Part shown: positions 44,621 to 53,068 of the stretch, piece after piece
Layout of the letters: each line of letters opens with the position of its first letter
Position numbering within the stretch: position 1 is the stretch's first letter
NCBI GenBank assembly: GCA_040217815.1
Contig: JBEHWI010000012.1
Coordinates: 30,625-94,624 of the forward strand
Length of the DNA stretch: 64,000 nucleotides
Origin: UBA5314 sp040217815
Lineage (GTDB): Bacteria; Bacillota; Syntrophomonadia; Syntrophomonadales; Syntrophomonadaceae
Reading direction: 5' to 3'
Translations under genes and position numbers: made by a program
The notes under the pieces: model-generated
The model's input: only the letters and a program-made list of their open reading frames with translations
Databases searched by the model: none
Told to the model about the DNA's origin: nothing

Positions 44621-44741
44621 AACTTTCAGGATATTTCGGCCTAAAACCATTTTTTATCAAGGCTTAATTTTTTAATAGGATACTTTGATCCGGGCAAGAA
44701 TATAAGCGGGCCCAAAATTTCTTATCCAGGAGGTTAATGGA

Positions 44742-44924
44742 ATGGTTGACGAACGGAGACTGGTTCAATCCTGCGTTTCACACATTAACAACGCTAAATC
44801 TGACATTGAAAGCTTCACTAGAAGTGCTAGGGATCAGAAAATCAAGGATGAACTGGGTTTGGCCTACAACGCCCTGAACGACTGTATCAACCACTGTAAT
44901 ACGGCTCTGAAACAGCTTCAGTAA
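44742..44924 (+). CDS. Small helical protein of unknown function
   Basis: A 60-residue protein behind a strong CCAGGAGG ribosome site and followed by a terminator, so it is very likely a real gene. The sequence is amphipathic helix throughout, with two His/Cys pairs (SCVSHINN and DCINHCNTA) that form a loose internal repeat. I do not recognise the family. The paired Cys/His could bind metal or be coincidence. It lies 120 bases after the fatty-acid operon. Confidence 0.7.
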   Translation: MVDERRLVQSCVSHINNAKSDIESFTRSARDQKIKDELGLAYNALNDCINHCNTALKQLQ

Positions 44925-44952
44925 CGACTCTTCCTATAACCTTCCAGACAAC

Positions 44953-44981
44953 AGGTCCTTTAAAGGGCCTGTTGTTTCATT
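44953..44981 (+). terminator. Intrinsic terminator after the 60-residue protein gene
   Basis: AACAGGTCC pairs with GGGCCTGTT around TTTAAA, followed by GTTTCATTTT. It lies about 27 bases after the stop at 44924. Confidence 0.7.
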
Positions 44982-45274
44982 TTGGCTTTTCTTCAGTCTG
45001 GCATTTAATATCTTTGTACGCCCAGGCGCCTCTTCCGGGTCAACGGTCTGTTTATTTACCAAATATTTTACCTGATCTGGAAAACCGTGATTTGCTGCTG
45101 GTTGATAACGGATTCCAGGAAAATGACGATATAACCCTGCTTAAAGTACCCGGTCATACCAAGCGGCAGCAGGCGATAGCCGTAGAAACCCGGGCAGGAA
45201 CCTACGTTTTAGTTGGTGATCTTCTTTATACCATGATCATTATTTACCCTTCTCGACCACCGAGTTCGGCATAG
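44972..45274 (+). pseudogene. Remnant of an MBL-fold hydrolase
   Basis: The reading frame contains DDITLLKVPGHTKRQQAIAVETRAGTYVLVGDL (split here as NDDITLLKVPGHT and RAGTYVLVGDL in effect), the central strand-turn block of lactonase-like metallo-beta-lactamase-fold enzymes. The N-terminal HxHxDH metal motif and everything after GDL are missing. The frame runs directly into unrelated sequence and overlaps the terminator of the previous gene. This is a gene wreck, not a functional enzyme. Confidence 0.6.
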
Positions 45275-45408
45275 TCTGCCTCAAAGGCAAGTCCACCTGG
45301 GAAAAAGCGGAGCTTTTAATCAGCATTGCTCATCCCGACTTCGGTGATGAACTGGTTAAAGTGGCCGAGACTAACAACATTTGGGTAAGACATCACAAGA
45401 GTTTATAA
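45250..45408 (+). pseudogene. C-terminal remnant of a CoA-transferase
   Basis: The frame reads FSTTEFGIVCLKGKSTWEK and then AELLISIAHPDFGDELVKVA, ending at TAA 45406-45408. It aligns block for block with the last 50 residues of the CoA-transferase at 36982 (VTEYGVALLKGK, SLIAIAHPNFRDEL). Nothing upstream continues the homology. The stretch 45409-45638 that follows holds the next gene's leader. Confidence 0.8.
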
Positions 45409-45504
45409 CTAGCTGAATATGCTGATATTTTTATTGTTGAAAGGTAATATAGGACTATGTTAGTATATATATAGTTAATATGGGATATATGGCCTATTTT
45501 ATCA

Positions 45505-45560
45505 AATCTTCGAAAGAGAACGGTCAATATTTAAGGTGCAAATTAGTGAATTCGAAGATT
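45505..45560. repeat. Ten-base inverted repeat in the HD-GYP gene leader
   Basis: AATCTTCGAA at 45505-45514 is repeated in reverse complement, TTCGAAGATT at 45551-45560, with 36 bases between. It lies about 80-130 bases ahead of the HD-GYP gene and could be an RNA structure or a protein site. It does not match a c-di-GMP riboswitch consensus that I know. Confidence 0.5.
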
Positions 45561-45638
45561 ACAGAGGATGGGTTCAGTCAATTTAAGCGGCCTACAATGC
45601 AGGGAGGGAGGAAGCGCCATATTTCAGGAATATGAATA

Positions 45639-46730
45639 TTGGCGTTATACATTATGAAAATACTTGTATCGAATTTAACTCCCGGCATGGTTCTCGCCCA
45701 AAATGTCTACGGTCCTGAAGGAAAGCGCTTATTGCACGGGGGAGTCACACTGACGGCAAAATACATCTATTTTCTGAAAAAATATAATATTTTGGCAGTT
45801 AATATTCAAAGCACGCTTGACGATATGTTACCTCAAGACGGAAACATCCTCGAAGATGAGGTTAAGTTATGCGCTGTTGGAGCTATCCGTCAATGGACCA
45901 GCGCCAGGGTAAAAACGTCCCAACAGTATTCAGCCATGGTTGATTCTGTAGAAGATATCGCGGACGAAATTTTATCAGGCAAATTACCCCTTTCAAACTT
46001 AAGCGAGATTTCTTCGTTCGACACCTATACATTTACTCATTCCGTTGATGTCTGTGCCCTGTCCGTATATTGCGGTATGAAGCTTAACTACCCCAGGAAA
46101 CGCCTGATTCTCCTGGGGATAGGCAGTTTGTTGCACGATTTGGGAAAGTTAAAGGTTGATCCTATTATTTTGAACAAACCAGACCAGCTTACTTCTGAAG
46201 AGTTTTCTCAAATAAAAAACCATCCAGCCTGGGGATACAGCATGCTGCGTAAAGAAATAAATATTAACGTAGATGCGCGGGCAGCCATAATTCTATTAAA
46301 CCATCACGAACGTTATGACGGAACCGGCTATCCACGCGGACTAAAAGGGGCCGAAATTGACGAAATGTCTGCCATATGTTCCATTGCGGATGTCTATAAT
46401 GCAATGGTGACCGACCGGATATACAGAAAGGCCTTATCGCAAAACGAAGTTTATGAGATGCTGCTTGCCTCTGGCAACGTAATGTTTAATATGGATACCT
46501 TAAAGGCCTTCCTGCTTTGTATAAATCCTTATCCCATAGGGAGCTTTGTCAAGTTGAATTCAGGGCATATTGGCTGTGTTATAGGCTTAAATCCCGATTT
46601 GCCGTTAAGGCCGATACTACAGTTAATTGCCACCCGGGAGATAATTGATTTGAAAAAAGAATTGTCACTGGTTATTGCAGCCAATCCAGAACTTCACGAA
46701 CTGATGGCTCTGGCGAAGAAATCTGCATAA
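45639..46730 (+). CDS. HD-GYP domain protein (probable c-di-GMP phosphodiesterase)
   Basis: A 363-residue cytosolic protein. The N-terminal MKILVSNLTPGMVLAQNVYGPEG is typical of HD-GYP proteins. The HD-GYP domain spans about residues 130-300: an upstream His in YTFTHSVDVCALS, the metal pair in LLHDLGKLKVDPI, HH in LNHHERYDGTGYPRGLKG and IADVYNAMVTDRIYR. All key residues for c-di-GMP hydrolysis are present. TTG at 45639 has AGGAA upstream; ATG at 45654 is the start by family alignment but lacks a ribosome site. It stands alone. Confidence 0.85.
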   Translation: MALYIMKILVSNLTPGMVLAQNVYGPEGKRLLHGGVTLTAKYIYFLKKYNILAVNIQSTLDDMLPQDGNILEDEVKLCAVGAIRQWTSARVKTSQQYSAMVDSVEDIADEILSGKLPLSNLSEISSFDTYTFTHSVDVCALSVYCGMKLNYPRKRLILLGIGSLLHDLGKLKVDPIILNKPDQLTSEEFSQIKNHPAWGYSMLRKEININVDARAAIILLNHHERYDGTGYPRGLKGAEIDEMSAICSIADVYNAMVTDRIYRKALSQNEVYEMLLASGNVMFNMDTLKAFLLCINPYPIGSFVKLNSGHIGCVIGLNPDLPLRPILQLIATREIIDLKKELSLVIAANPELHELMALAKKSA

Positions 46731-46819
46731 TATAGCGGGATTTGCTTTGTAGAAAATAACCGGGCTTGGTAAAAACTACACACTTTTATAAAAATCAAGA
46801 ATAAGAGAATATAGTTAAA

Positions 46820-46846
46820 AGCCAGTATTATCGCTGGCTCTTTTTG
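46820..46846 (+). terminator. Intrinsic terminator after the HD-GYP gene
   Basis: AGCCAG (46820-46825) pairs with CTGGCT (46834-46839), followed by CTTTTTG. The rest of the 474-base gap 46731-47204 is AT-rich. I see no gene in it that I can support. Confidence 0.7.
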
Positions 46847-47204
46847 TTGTTTATAACACAGATATTTTTGAAATATCGGTCTGATTTATTTTGATGTAGT
46901 ACGAATATAGCTGATTTTTAAGGATAAGATTACTGATTCTATCCTTTGCCCCTGTCAGGTTCAGGTCGAGGTGCGTATCGCGGCGCAATAGTGCATATTT
47001 GCATAGGGCAGAGCAATCTTCCAATTTTGTCTGCAAGATTGAAAGAGATTTCCCGGATAGAATTATGGTATAGTTGAATAAAAATATTTTTCTAAATTTC
47101 CTTCATATTAAACTTCTGGAAAATTATTAAACCTTCAAACTCCAATAGATGTTTCTTTATCGCTTAATTAAGGACTAATTTGAATAAACCTGGGAGGGGA
47201 TCGG

Positions 47205-49433
47205 ATGAAGAAGAAAAACCTGCTGGCTGCTTTGACTTTCTTGTTGATCATGCTCACCACAAATTTGCTATCTCCCTGCGCACCACGGGTCCAGGCCGAA
47301 TGTATGGGCTATGATATTAAAGCTTATTGGGATAATGACGTGAAGGCCTGGGTGGATAAACACAATCTCCAACCTGACCCCTGGAGCCAGACCATAACCG
47401 TAAACTATGAAATCAACATCGTGTTTGTAGGCAATTACAAATATGACTGGTATATAAAAGTCGCTCCCAACCTGATAAAAAACCTGAATTCAGAGCGGGT
47501 GGGCAACAAGATAACCGGTTCCTGGACCATCAAACTTTCCGATCTGGTGGATCCGAAAAACAATAAGAACATCCCCAACGGGGATTACGAATTCTCTATT
47601 TTCGGTCCAGGCGGCTGTGAATATACCTATTTTAACAATGTGTATTCCAACACCGTTAAGCCAGATCATCATTACTATACCCCGGATGCCCGTTTTATTG
47701 TAGCTGACGTGGAATCGACTCTCTCCTGTCCCAACCAGGCCGCCCCGGGGGAAAGCGTTACGGTAAGCTGGGACAAAGCCCCTCAGAACGGCGACGCCTG
47801 GATCGGGTTTTTCAAATCAGGCGACCCCGATTCCAATCCCATAAGACGAGTATTTATCAATTCTTTGAACGGGAACCAGTGGACACTGCCTTCATCTTTC
47901 ACCGGTGTATCTCCAGGAGTGTACGACTTTAGGCTTTATAAAAACAACACCAGCAACTATTACATGAACGGAAAGACCAATATACAATTCAGATACAAGG
48001 AACCCATGATACAGGTTCATGCAACAGAAGTTCACCCCGGTGATAATATAAGAATAACCTGGACCGGGGGGCCGCCTCACGATCCCGACGGACACATGGA
48101 TATATACCATGCAGACACCCTCTGGGGTGCATTTACAGCTGGATTGGATCCCGAAGGAGATGTTCAATATCATTTGCATACCAATGCTCCGCCCGGCTTT
48201 TATCAGGTCCGCATGTATGCCGGAGATGATATTCTGGTCGGAGTAAGCAACGGTTTTGCCGTAACGCCAGCCGGTTCTCAGCAGCCGCAGGGCGGTGGGG
48301 CCGGCGGTGGCGGAACAACTGCCGCGGAAAGTTCGGGAAGCATAGTTTTAACAGTCGGTCAGGATCAAATGCTGGTTAACGGTTCGGTGGACGCTTCATT
48401 CCACGATACGCCCGTTATAGTTGAGAACCGCGTGTTTGTTCCCATCGGCGCGGTTATTAAAGCAATGGGAGGCAGCACCAGCTGGGCTGCTGACGAGCAA
48501 AAGGTAAGCATTTCGTTGAACGGACGGGTGCTGAATTTGTGGATAGGACAGAACCGGGCGCTGATTAATGGACAGGAAGCCAGTCTTGATGTGTCGCCTT
48601 ATATTTCTTCAACCGGGCGCACCATGCTGCCACTGGGATTTATTTCTCAAAACCTCGGATCTCAAATTAACTGGGACGGGGCCAATCAAAGGGTTACGAT
48701 TAATTATGGAACTGCGCTGGAAACCGGCAATAGTAATACTAATCCGCCAGCTGCTGGTTCGGAAAATAACACTACCGGTCTCATGGCTGAATATAAATTT
48801 AACGGCGATTGCAAAGATGGAACCGGCAACGGAAACGACGGGGCGGTGGTAGGCGACGTTTCGTTCGTCGATGACAGCGTGATGGGTAAGTGCGCCGTTT
48901 TTAACGGAGGCTATATTGATGTGAAAAGCAGTACCGGGCTTAACCTGGGGAGTCAATTTACCGTCTCATTATGGATTCAGGTTGATCCGAGTATGGCAGA
49001 TCCAACCAACAAAAGCGGACCTATCATCTCTAAATTGAACGATGCCGGCGGTTACAATAACTATATCTGGTATACCAAAGGAACCTATGGTATGAGAGCG
49101 GATTTGAAAACCAATCGCGGTGACAAGTTGATTCAGAACAAGCCATTTACCGATTACAAGTTAAACAGCGGCTGGTCCCAACTGGTGTTCTCGGGAGACG
49201 GTCAAAACCTTTACCTTTACCATAACGGCAGCTTAATAGCCACACAGGCAATTGGCAGCGATGTGTCCATAAACCCTTCCACCGGCAACATGAGGATCGG
49301 AAACGGAAGCGATGTAAACCAGAAGAATTTATTATTCAAAGGCAAAATGGATGACCTGAGAATATACAACCGGACTTTGAGCGCCGTTGAAATACAGAGT
49401 CTATATAACGGAGGCACTCCTACTGGGAACTAA
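47205..49433 (+). CDS. Secreted multidomain protein: Ig-like repeats, copper-amine-oxidase-type domain, LamG-like domain
   Basis: A 742-residue exported protein. A signal peptide covers about residues 1-31 (cleavage near VQA). The next 130 residues are unfamiliar. Two related beta-rich blocks follow (LSCPNQAAPGESVTVSWDKAP, about 170, and VHATEVHPGDNIRITWTGGPP, about 270). A Gly-rich linker leads to a copper-amine-oxidase N-terminal-like repeat (about 385-505; ENRVFVPIGAVIKAMGG, GRTMLPLGFISQNLG). The C-terminus from about 525 is a concanavalin/LamG-like fold (LMAEYKFNGDCKDGTGN, MDDLRIYNRTLSAVEIQSLYNGG). Such proteins bind cell wall or carbohydrate; no catalytic site is seen. GGGAGGGG precedes the ATG. 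Confidence 0.8.
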   Translation: MKKKNLLAALTFLLIMLTTNLLSPCAPRVQAECMGYDIKAYWDNDVKAWVDKHNLQPDPWSQTITVNYEINIVFVGNYKYDWYIKVAPNLIKNLNSERVGNKITGSWTIKLSDLVDPKNNKNIPNGDYEFSIFGPGGCEYTYFNNVYSNTVKPDHHYYTPDARFIVADVESTLSCPNQAAPGESVTVSWDKAPQNGDAWIGFFKSGDPDSNPIRRVFINSLNGNQWTLPSSFTGVSPGVYDFRLYKNNTSNYYMNGKTNIQFRYKEPMIQVHATEVHPGDNIRITWTGGPPHDPDGHMDIYHADTLWGAFTAGLDPEGDVQYHLHTNAPPGFYQVRMYAGDDILVGVSNGFAVTPAGSQQPQGGGAGGGGTTAAESSGSIVLTVGQDQMLVNGSVDASFHDTPVIVENRVFVPIGAVIKAMGGSTSWAADEQKVSISLNGRVLNLWIGQNRALINGQEASLDVSPYISSTGRTMLPLGFISQNLGSQINWDGANQRVTINYGTALETGNSNTNPPAAGSENNTTGLMAEYKFNGDCKDGTGNGNDGAVVGDVSFVDDSVMGKCAVFNGGYIDVKSSTGLNLGSQFTVSLWIQVDPSMADPTNKSGPIISKLNDAGGYNNYIWYTKGTYGMRADLKTNRGDKLIQNKPFTDYKLNSGWSQLVFSGDGQNLYLYHNGSLIATQAIGSDVSINPSTGNMRIGNGSDVNQKNLLFKGKMDDLRIYNRTLSAVEIQSLYNGGTPTGN

Positions 49434-49526
49434 GTTTTTACAGTCTAACTTCAAGGCTCCAGAGGCTTTGTCGAATATACCTATCAAGAATTTTTATAAA
49501 CAAGATGGGATGAGGAGGTAGAGCAG

Positions 49527-50294
49527 GTGAAGAAGCGAATTACGGTGGCGATTGTAATAGTCATGATGATGGTTTTGGGGGGTGGCCCGGGAGCTATAGC
49601 TTCAACTGCTGGAGTTCCGGCCGCTCCCGATAAGATTCATGTTTTTGCCTATTCCACAACTGAAGTAGACGTCGATTGGTTAGATAATTCCGATAACGAA
49701 ACCGGTTTTATCATATATAGAACGGTTGCCCAGGGAAAAGATACTCTTCCGGTACAGCCAGTCGGAAATACCGGTGCCAATGTAACCAACTTCAGGGATT
49801 CAGGTTTGATCCCCAATACTACATACGTCTATGAAGTAAGGGCGGTAAACGCTCAAGGTACTTCTGCACCTACGGCAAGGTGGAGGGTTACGGCGCCAAC
49901 CCGAGTGGTTTATTTTTACTTGAACCAGGACACCTATTGGCTGAACGGTCAGACTTACCCTATGGTTGCCCCCTTATTACTAGTCGACAACCGCAATTAT
50001 GTTCCACTGGCGGCCTTGGCTCAGGCTTTGGGCGGAACCTGCACCTGGGATCCAGCCACCCAGACTATTGTGGTAAAACTCGGCAATAACGAATTTCAAA
50101 TGGTCTTAGGGAGCACCGATGCTATGGTTAATGGAAAAGCAGATAAATTGCAAGTCCCGCCGATAATTATTGACCAGCGGACCTATATCCCGCTGGGAAT
50201 CACATCTAACCGACTGGGCTGTGACATATGGTGGGACCAGACAGATCAAAAAGCCAGAATTTACTATCCTGCCGACCGTATACCGGGGATCTAG
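49527..50294 (+). CDS. Secreted protein with fibronectin type III and copper-amine-oxidase-type domains
   Basis: A 255-residue exported protein. A signal peptide covers about residues 1-26. A fibronectin type III domain follows (about 30-125; PAAPDKIHVFAYSTTEVDVDW, NTTYVYEVRAVNAQG). The copper-amine-oxidase N-terminal-like repeat occupies 130-250 (NRNYVPLAALAQALGGTCTWD, DQRTYIPLGITSNRLGCDIWWD). It starts at GTG behind GAGGAGG, 93 bases after the previous secreted protein, with which it shares the repeat domain. An extracellular or cell-surface role is likely; the ligand is unknown. Confidence 0.82.
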   Translation: MKKRITVAIVIVMMMVLGGGPGAIASTAGVPAAPDKIHVFAYSTTEVDVDWLDNSDNETGFIIYRTVAQGKDTLPVQPVGNTGANVTNFRDSGLIPNTTYVYEVRAVNAQGTSAPTARWRVTAPTRVVYFYLNQDTYWLNGQTYPMVAPLLLVDNRNYVPLAALAQALGGTCTWDPATQTIVVKLGNNEFQMVLGSTDAMVNGKADKLQVPPIIIDQRTYIPLGITSNRLGCDIWWDQTDQKARIYYPADRIPGI

Positions 50295-50448
50295 AAGGGA
50301 ATCCGGTGAACGAAGGGCTTAAGGCAATCTTTGATAGAAAACTTTTGCAGGGTAGGTGCTTAAAGAAGAAGTCAAGATGATTATTCTCAGGGGAGGCTGT
50401 GCTACATAACCTATGAACAATCATGCTGATTTTACTTATTATAAGCAC

Positions 50449-50577
50449 GATTCTGGATGTGCCAGCACAGGTTGTCAATGGTAGAACACTGGTACCAAAA
50501 AGCTTTATCCCAAAGTCTCTCGCGGCTCAAATATGCTACGATTCCAATACGAAATCCGTAAATATTACCAAAGCTTC
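50449..50577 (+). pseudogene. Remnant of a third copper-amine-oxidase-type domain gene
   Basis: The frame reads LDVPAQVVNGRTLVPKSF and then IPKSLAAQICYDSNTKSVNITK, which is the last 40 residues of the repeat seen in the two preceding genes (compare SSTGRTMLPLGFISQNLG). The first part of the domain and any signal peptide are gone. Sequence from about 50580 to 51160 has no gene I can support: AT-rich, one GTCCCCGT motif at 51003-51010 and a short minus-strand frame. Confidence 0.75.
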
Positions 50578-51164
50578 ATACACTTCTATAAAAGAGGCAT
50601 GCCGTCAACCGGCACCCCGTCAAACAACACAATTGAGACTATTCTCTTTAAACTGCAAAGTGCATCCGGAGTTATGAGTAATACGCCCACAAAAACCACC
50701 TTCAACCTGTCAAGTGAATTCAAAATTTCTTAAAATGCCTTAATTAATCATGGTTAGCTACACGAACTTCATAATTTGTTTTAATCTTTTATTTTGGACT
50801 GAAACTTAATGTAAGTAATGGTACTATTATGTTAAATATCTGGAATAACTCTTTTAAGGTAGACTATGACAAGTAACGATTGGGATAAACAATTGGTGAA
50901 ATCCAGTTTGGAAAAACAATATATCTAAAGTTTAAAATCCAAACGATCATCCTAACAAAGCTTTGCTCCCAATAGTTGAACTTAAGGGAATCAGCGAAAA
51001 ATGTCCCCGTAGTATTCGGGATAGTAGCGATCAAGGACCTGTATCTCATATCGTCACCTCCAGAATTGGCGATCCTTAACCGGGGGGAATAGCTTTTAGT
51101 TTGAAAAGATATTTTCCTGAAAAGGGGAAAAGACGATGCCGACGCAAAAGAATACTACCATTAG

Positions 51165-51542
51165 ATTTTAGCCAATATAGCCTCATTTAACCGTAGTCTG
51201 CTCGGCCTTTTCCCGGCCAAAAATGAACAAATAGAAGTGGGCAAATCATATTTAGTTGCTGGGCATGAGCTTCACAATTTGCCGCACCAGTTATTGTCTC
51301 TTAGAGATCAATATGCCGCCGTCGATGTTTATGGCCTTGAGATTTCAACCAAAAGAAAACCGGCTATGACCAGCCTGTTTATCCTTAGTATATGGTCGTT
51401 ATTCTTCATCAAGTTGTATGCGCATGCATTTTCGCATATTACCTTGATGCTTGGCCTTTACCCAGCTACTCTTGGGGCGGCCTACCTTTTGTATATAATG
51501 ACAGGATATGTAAGGGTAGTTATTTTTGGGGTGGGTCTTTAG
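51165..51542 (+). pseudogene. Membrane protein fragment, unrecognised
   Basis: A frame open from 51165 with two hydrophobic helices in its second half (SLFILSIWSLFFIKLYAHAF and a following run). The first half is soluble (LVAGHELHNLPHQLLSLRD). The only in-frame starts are GTG 51237 or later, without a ribosome site. The frame could be the tail of a decayed membrane protein or a short real gene. It lies 74 bases upstream of the TIR gene. I recognise no family. Confidence 0.35.
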
Positions 51543-51616
51543 AAAAACCGGGTACAGGAGGAGCCTCAAAGCAATCATAAGCTGAAAAATTATCTTGGCA
51601 GGGGGTACGATATAGG

Positions 51617-52690
51617 ATGGCACATGATGTTTTCATCAGTTATTCTTCGCAGGATAAGCAAATTGCGGACGCTTTATGCGCAAAACTTGAATCCAACCTA
51701 ATACGATGTTGGATCGCTCCGCGAGATGTACTACCCGGTATGGAATATGCAAAAGCGCTTATTAATGCTATTAGTGAAAGCCGGATTTTAATCCTGGTGC
51801 TCTCAGCCAGTTCAAATAATTCTCCCCAGGTGCTAAGAGAAGTCGAGAGGGCGGTCAGTAAAGGAATCCTCATCCTTCCTTTTAGAATTGAGAACATCGC
51901 TCTTTCTGAATCGATGGAATATTATGTCAGCACGCAGCATTGGTTGGATGCTTTAACACCGCCCCTGGAAAAACATTTGCAGGAACTAACAGATTCGGTG
52001 CTTCTCCTCCTTTCGGACAAGCGAGGGACAGCATCATTTGACAATGAACAGGCACAGGTCGGGCCAAATACCTTAAGCCAAAAAGAAAAGAATAACATCT
52101 ATAGTTATGCGAAGCAGCTTTTTAAAATGCCCGCAGTAATGGTGGCAGTTATAGCGGTTTTGATAACTGGATCGCTGATTTATTACTCAATTCATAAGTC
52201 TTCGTCGACAGCCACAAACAGCCTGGCAAAATCGGGAACGACATACAACTATCAGGCTGTCCAAGAAAGCAATCAACTTGTAGTACAGGCACAGCAATTA
52301 ATGGATAATCTGGAAATGCAGAGTGATGTATCCCCGTCTACTAGGGATGCTGACAAAATATTAGAATTGTGTGATCAAGCCATTCAGCTCAATCCCCAAG
52401 ACGATAATCCCTATGAAATTCGAGCCAGAGTCTATGAAAAAATGCAGTTGTTTGATAAAGCGCTGCCCGAATTAAAAACAGCCCTAGATCTAAATCCCAA
52501 TGTACCAACCAATCATACTCATATGGGAATGTTGTACTGGCAGTTGGGAGACAATGAAGCAGCGATAAAAGAATTTAAAAAGGCGTTAGAAATAGCCGCC
52601 CAAAATCGTGGCAACAATAATCCTGGCTGGCAACAAGCCGTTCAAAAATCTAAAGATATGCTGCAAAAATTGGGTGTACAGGAGTATTAG
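51617..52690 (+). CDS. TIR domain protein with transmembrane helix and TPR repeats
   Basis: A 357-residue protein. Residues 1-135 form a TIR domain (DVFISYSSQDKQIADAL, RCWIAPRDVLPGMEYAKALI) with Glu75 in VLREVERA at the position of the NADase catalytic Glu. A linker leads to one transmembrane helix (about 170-192). The outer or distal part contains TPR-like repeats (about 240-335; NPYEIRARVYEKMQLFDKALPELKTAL). In bacteria TIR domains often deplete NAD in defence, but others only mediate interactions. The TM plus TPR layout, with no recognisable partner gene nearby, leaves the role open. Weak GGGGG precedes the ATG. Confidence 0.85.
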   Translation: MAHDVFISYSSQDKQIADALCAKLESNLIRCWIAPRDVLPGMEYAKALINAISESRILILVLSASSNNSPQVLREVERAVSKGILILPFRIENIALSESMEYYVSTQHWLDALTPPLEKHLQELTDSVLLLLSDKRGTASFDNEQAQVGPNTLSQKEKNNIYSYAKQLFKMPAVMVAVIAVLITGSLIYYSIHKSSSTATNSLAKSGTTYNYQAVQESNQLVVQAQQLMDNLEMQSDVSPSTRDADKILELCDQAIQLNPQDDNPYEIRARVYEKMQLFDKALPELKTALDLNPNVPTNHTHMGMLYWQLGDNEAAIKEFKKALEIAAQNRGNNNPGWQQAVQKSKDMLQKLGVQEY

Positions 52691-52761
52691 AGAATGTGTT
52701 TATAAATACAACATTGCCCAGTTTTTTTAAAACTGCTCAATTTGGCAGAAGAAAGGCACAC

Positions 52762-52795
52762 TAAAAAGGCACTCTCGCGATTCGTTGAGAGTGCC
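52762..52795 (-). terminator. Minus-strand terminator downstream of the left tRNA 3' fragment
   Basis: GGCACTCTC (52768-52776) and GAGAGTGCC (52787-52795) form a nine-base stem. Read on the minus strand it is followed by TTTTTAG. It lies ten bases beyond the tRNA fragment, where a tRNA terminator would be. Confidence 0.7.
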
Positions 52796-52804
52796 TAAAC
52801 TGGC

Positions 52805-52833
52805 ATGGTACGCCCGAGAGGAATCGAACCTCC
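52805..52833 (-). repeat. Left attachment site: 3' end of a tRNA-Arg gene (29-bp direct repeat)
   Basis: On the minus strand this reads as a T-arm (GGAGG-TTCGATT-CCTCT), an acceptor 3' strand (CGGGCGT) and ACCA. The 5' part of a tRNA is absent. The same 29 bases recur at 58172-58200. A truncated tRNA 3' end of this kind is the usual footprint of tyrosine-integrase elements. Confidence 0.8.
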
Positions 52834-52837
52834 GGAG

Positions 52838-53012
52838 GCGGAAGCCCAAAACTTGATCAAACGGATTTGTCGGGTTGAACATGCCACGGACCTGCAAAAA
52901 CAAGCCTACTAGGAACAGCTATTTAAAATCACTCAAAGAAGACCATCATTTATCCATTAGACAAATAGCGAGGTTGACTGGTATAAATAGAGGCGTTGTG
53001 TTTAATGCCTAA
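52838..53012 (+). pseudogene. Remnant of a REP-associated tyrosine transposase (IS200/IS605-like)
   Basis: Frame 1 reads AEAQNLIKRICRVEHATDLQ and stops at TAG 52910. Frame 2 continues from 52914 as NSYLKSLKEDHHLSIRQIAR and LTGINRGVVFNA before a stop at 53010-53012. Joined by one frameshift, this is the C-terminal tail of Y1 transposases of the REP type, with the final helix-turn-helix SIRQIARLTGI. The catalytic HUH domain is missing. It abuts the left tRNA fragment. Confidence 0.7.
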
Positions 53013-53068
53013 AAGTTGTCAACAACCCCGTCCGCTAGTCACGCCTTACGCCAGTCCGGGTTGAAGTA

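Noticed and set aside
45440..45653. c-di-GMP riboswitch before the HD-GYP gene
   Set aside because: The GEMM-type conserved blocks are not found in order.
46851..47036. Minus-strand frame of 61 codons
   Set aside because: No ribosome site, no domain pattern; Spo0E-type phosphatase was considered but the signature is missing.
50864..51049. Minus-strand frame of 61 codons behind a good GGAGGTGA site
   Set aside because: The ribosome site is convincing but the product resembles nothing and lies in decayed sequence; kept only as a possibility.
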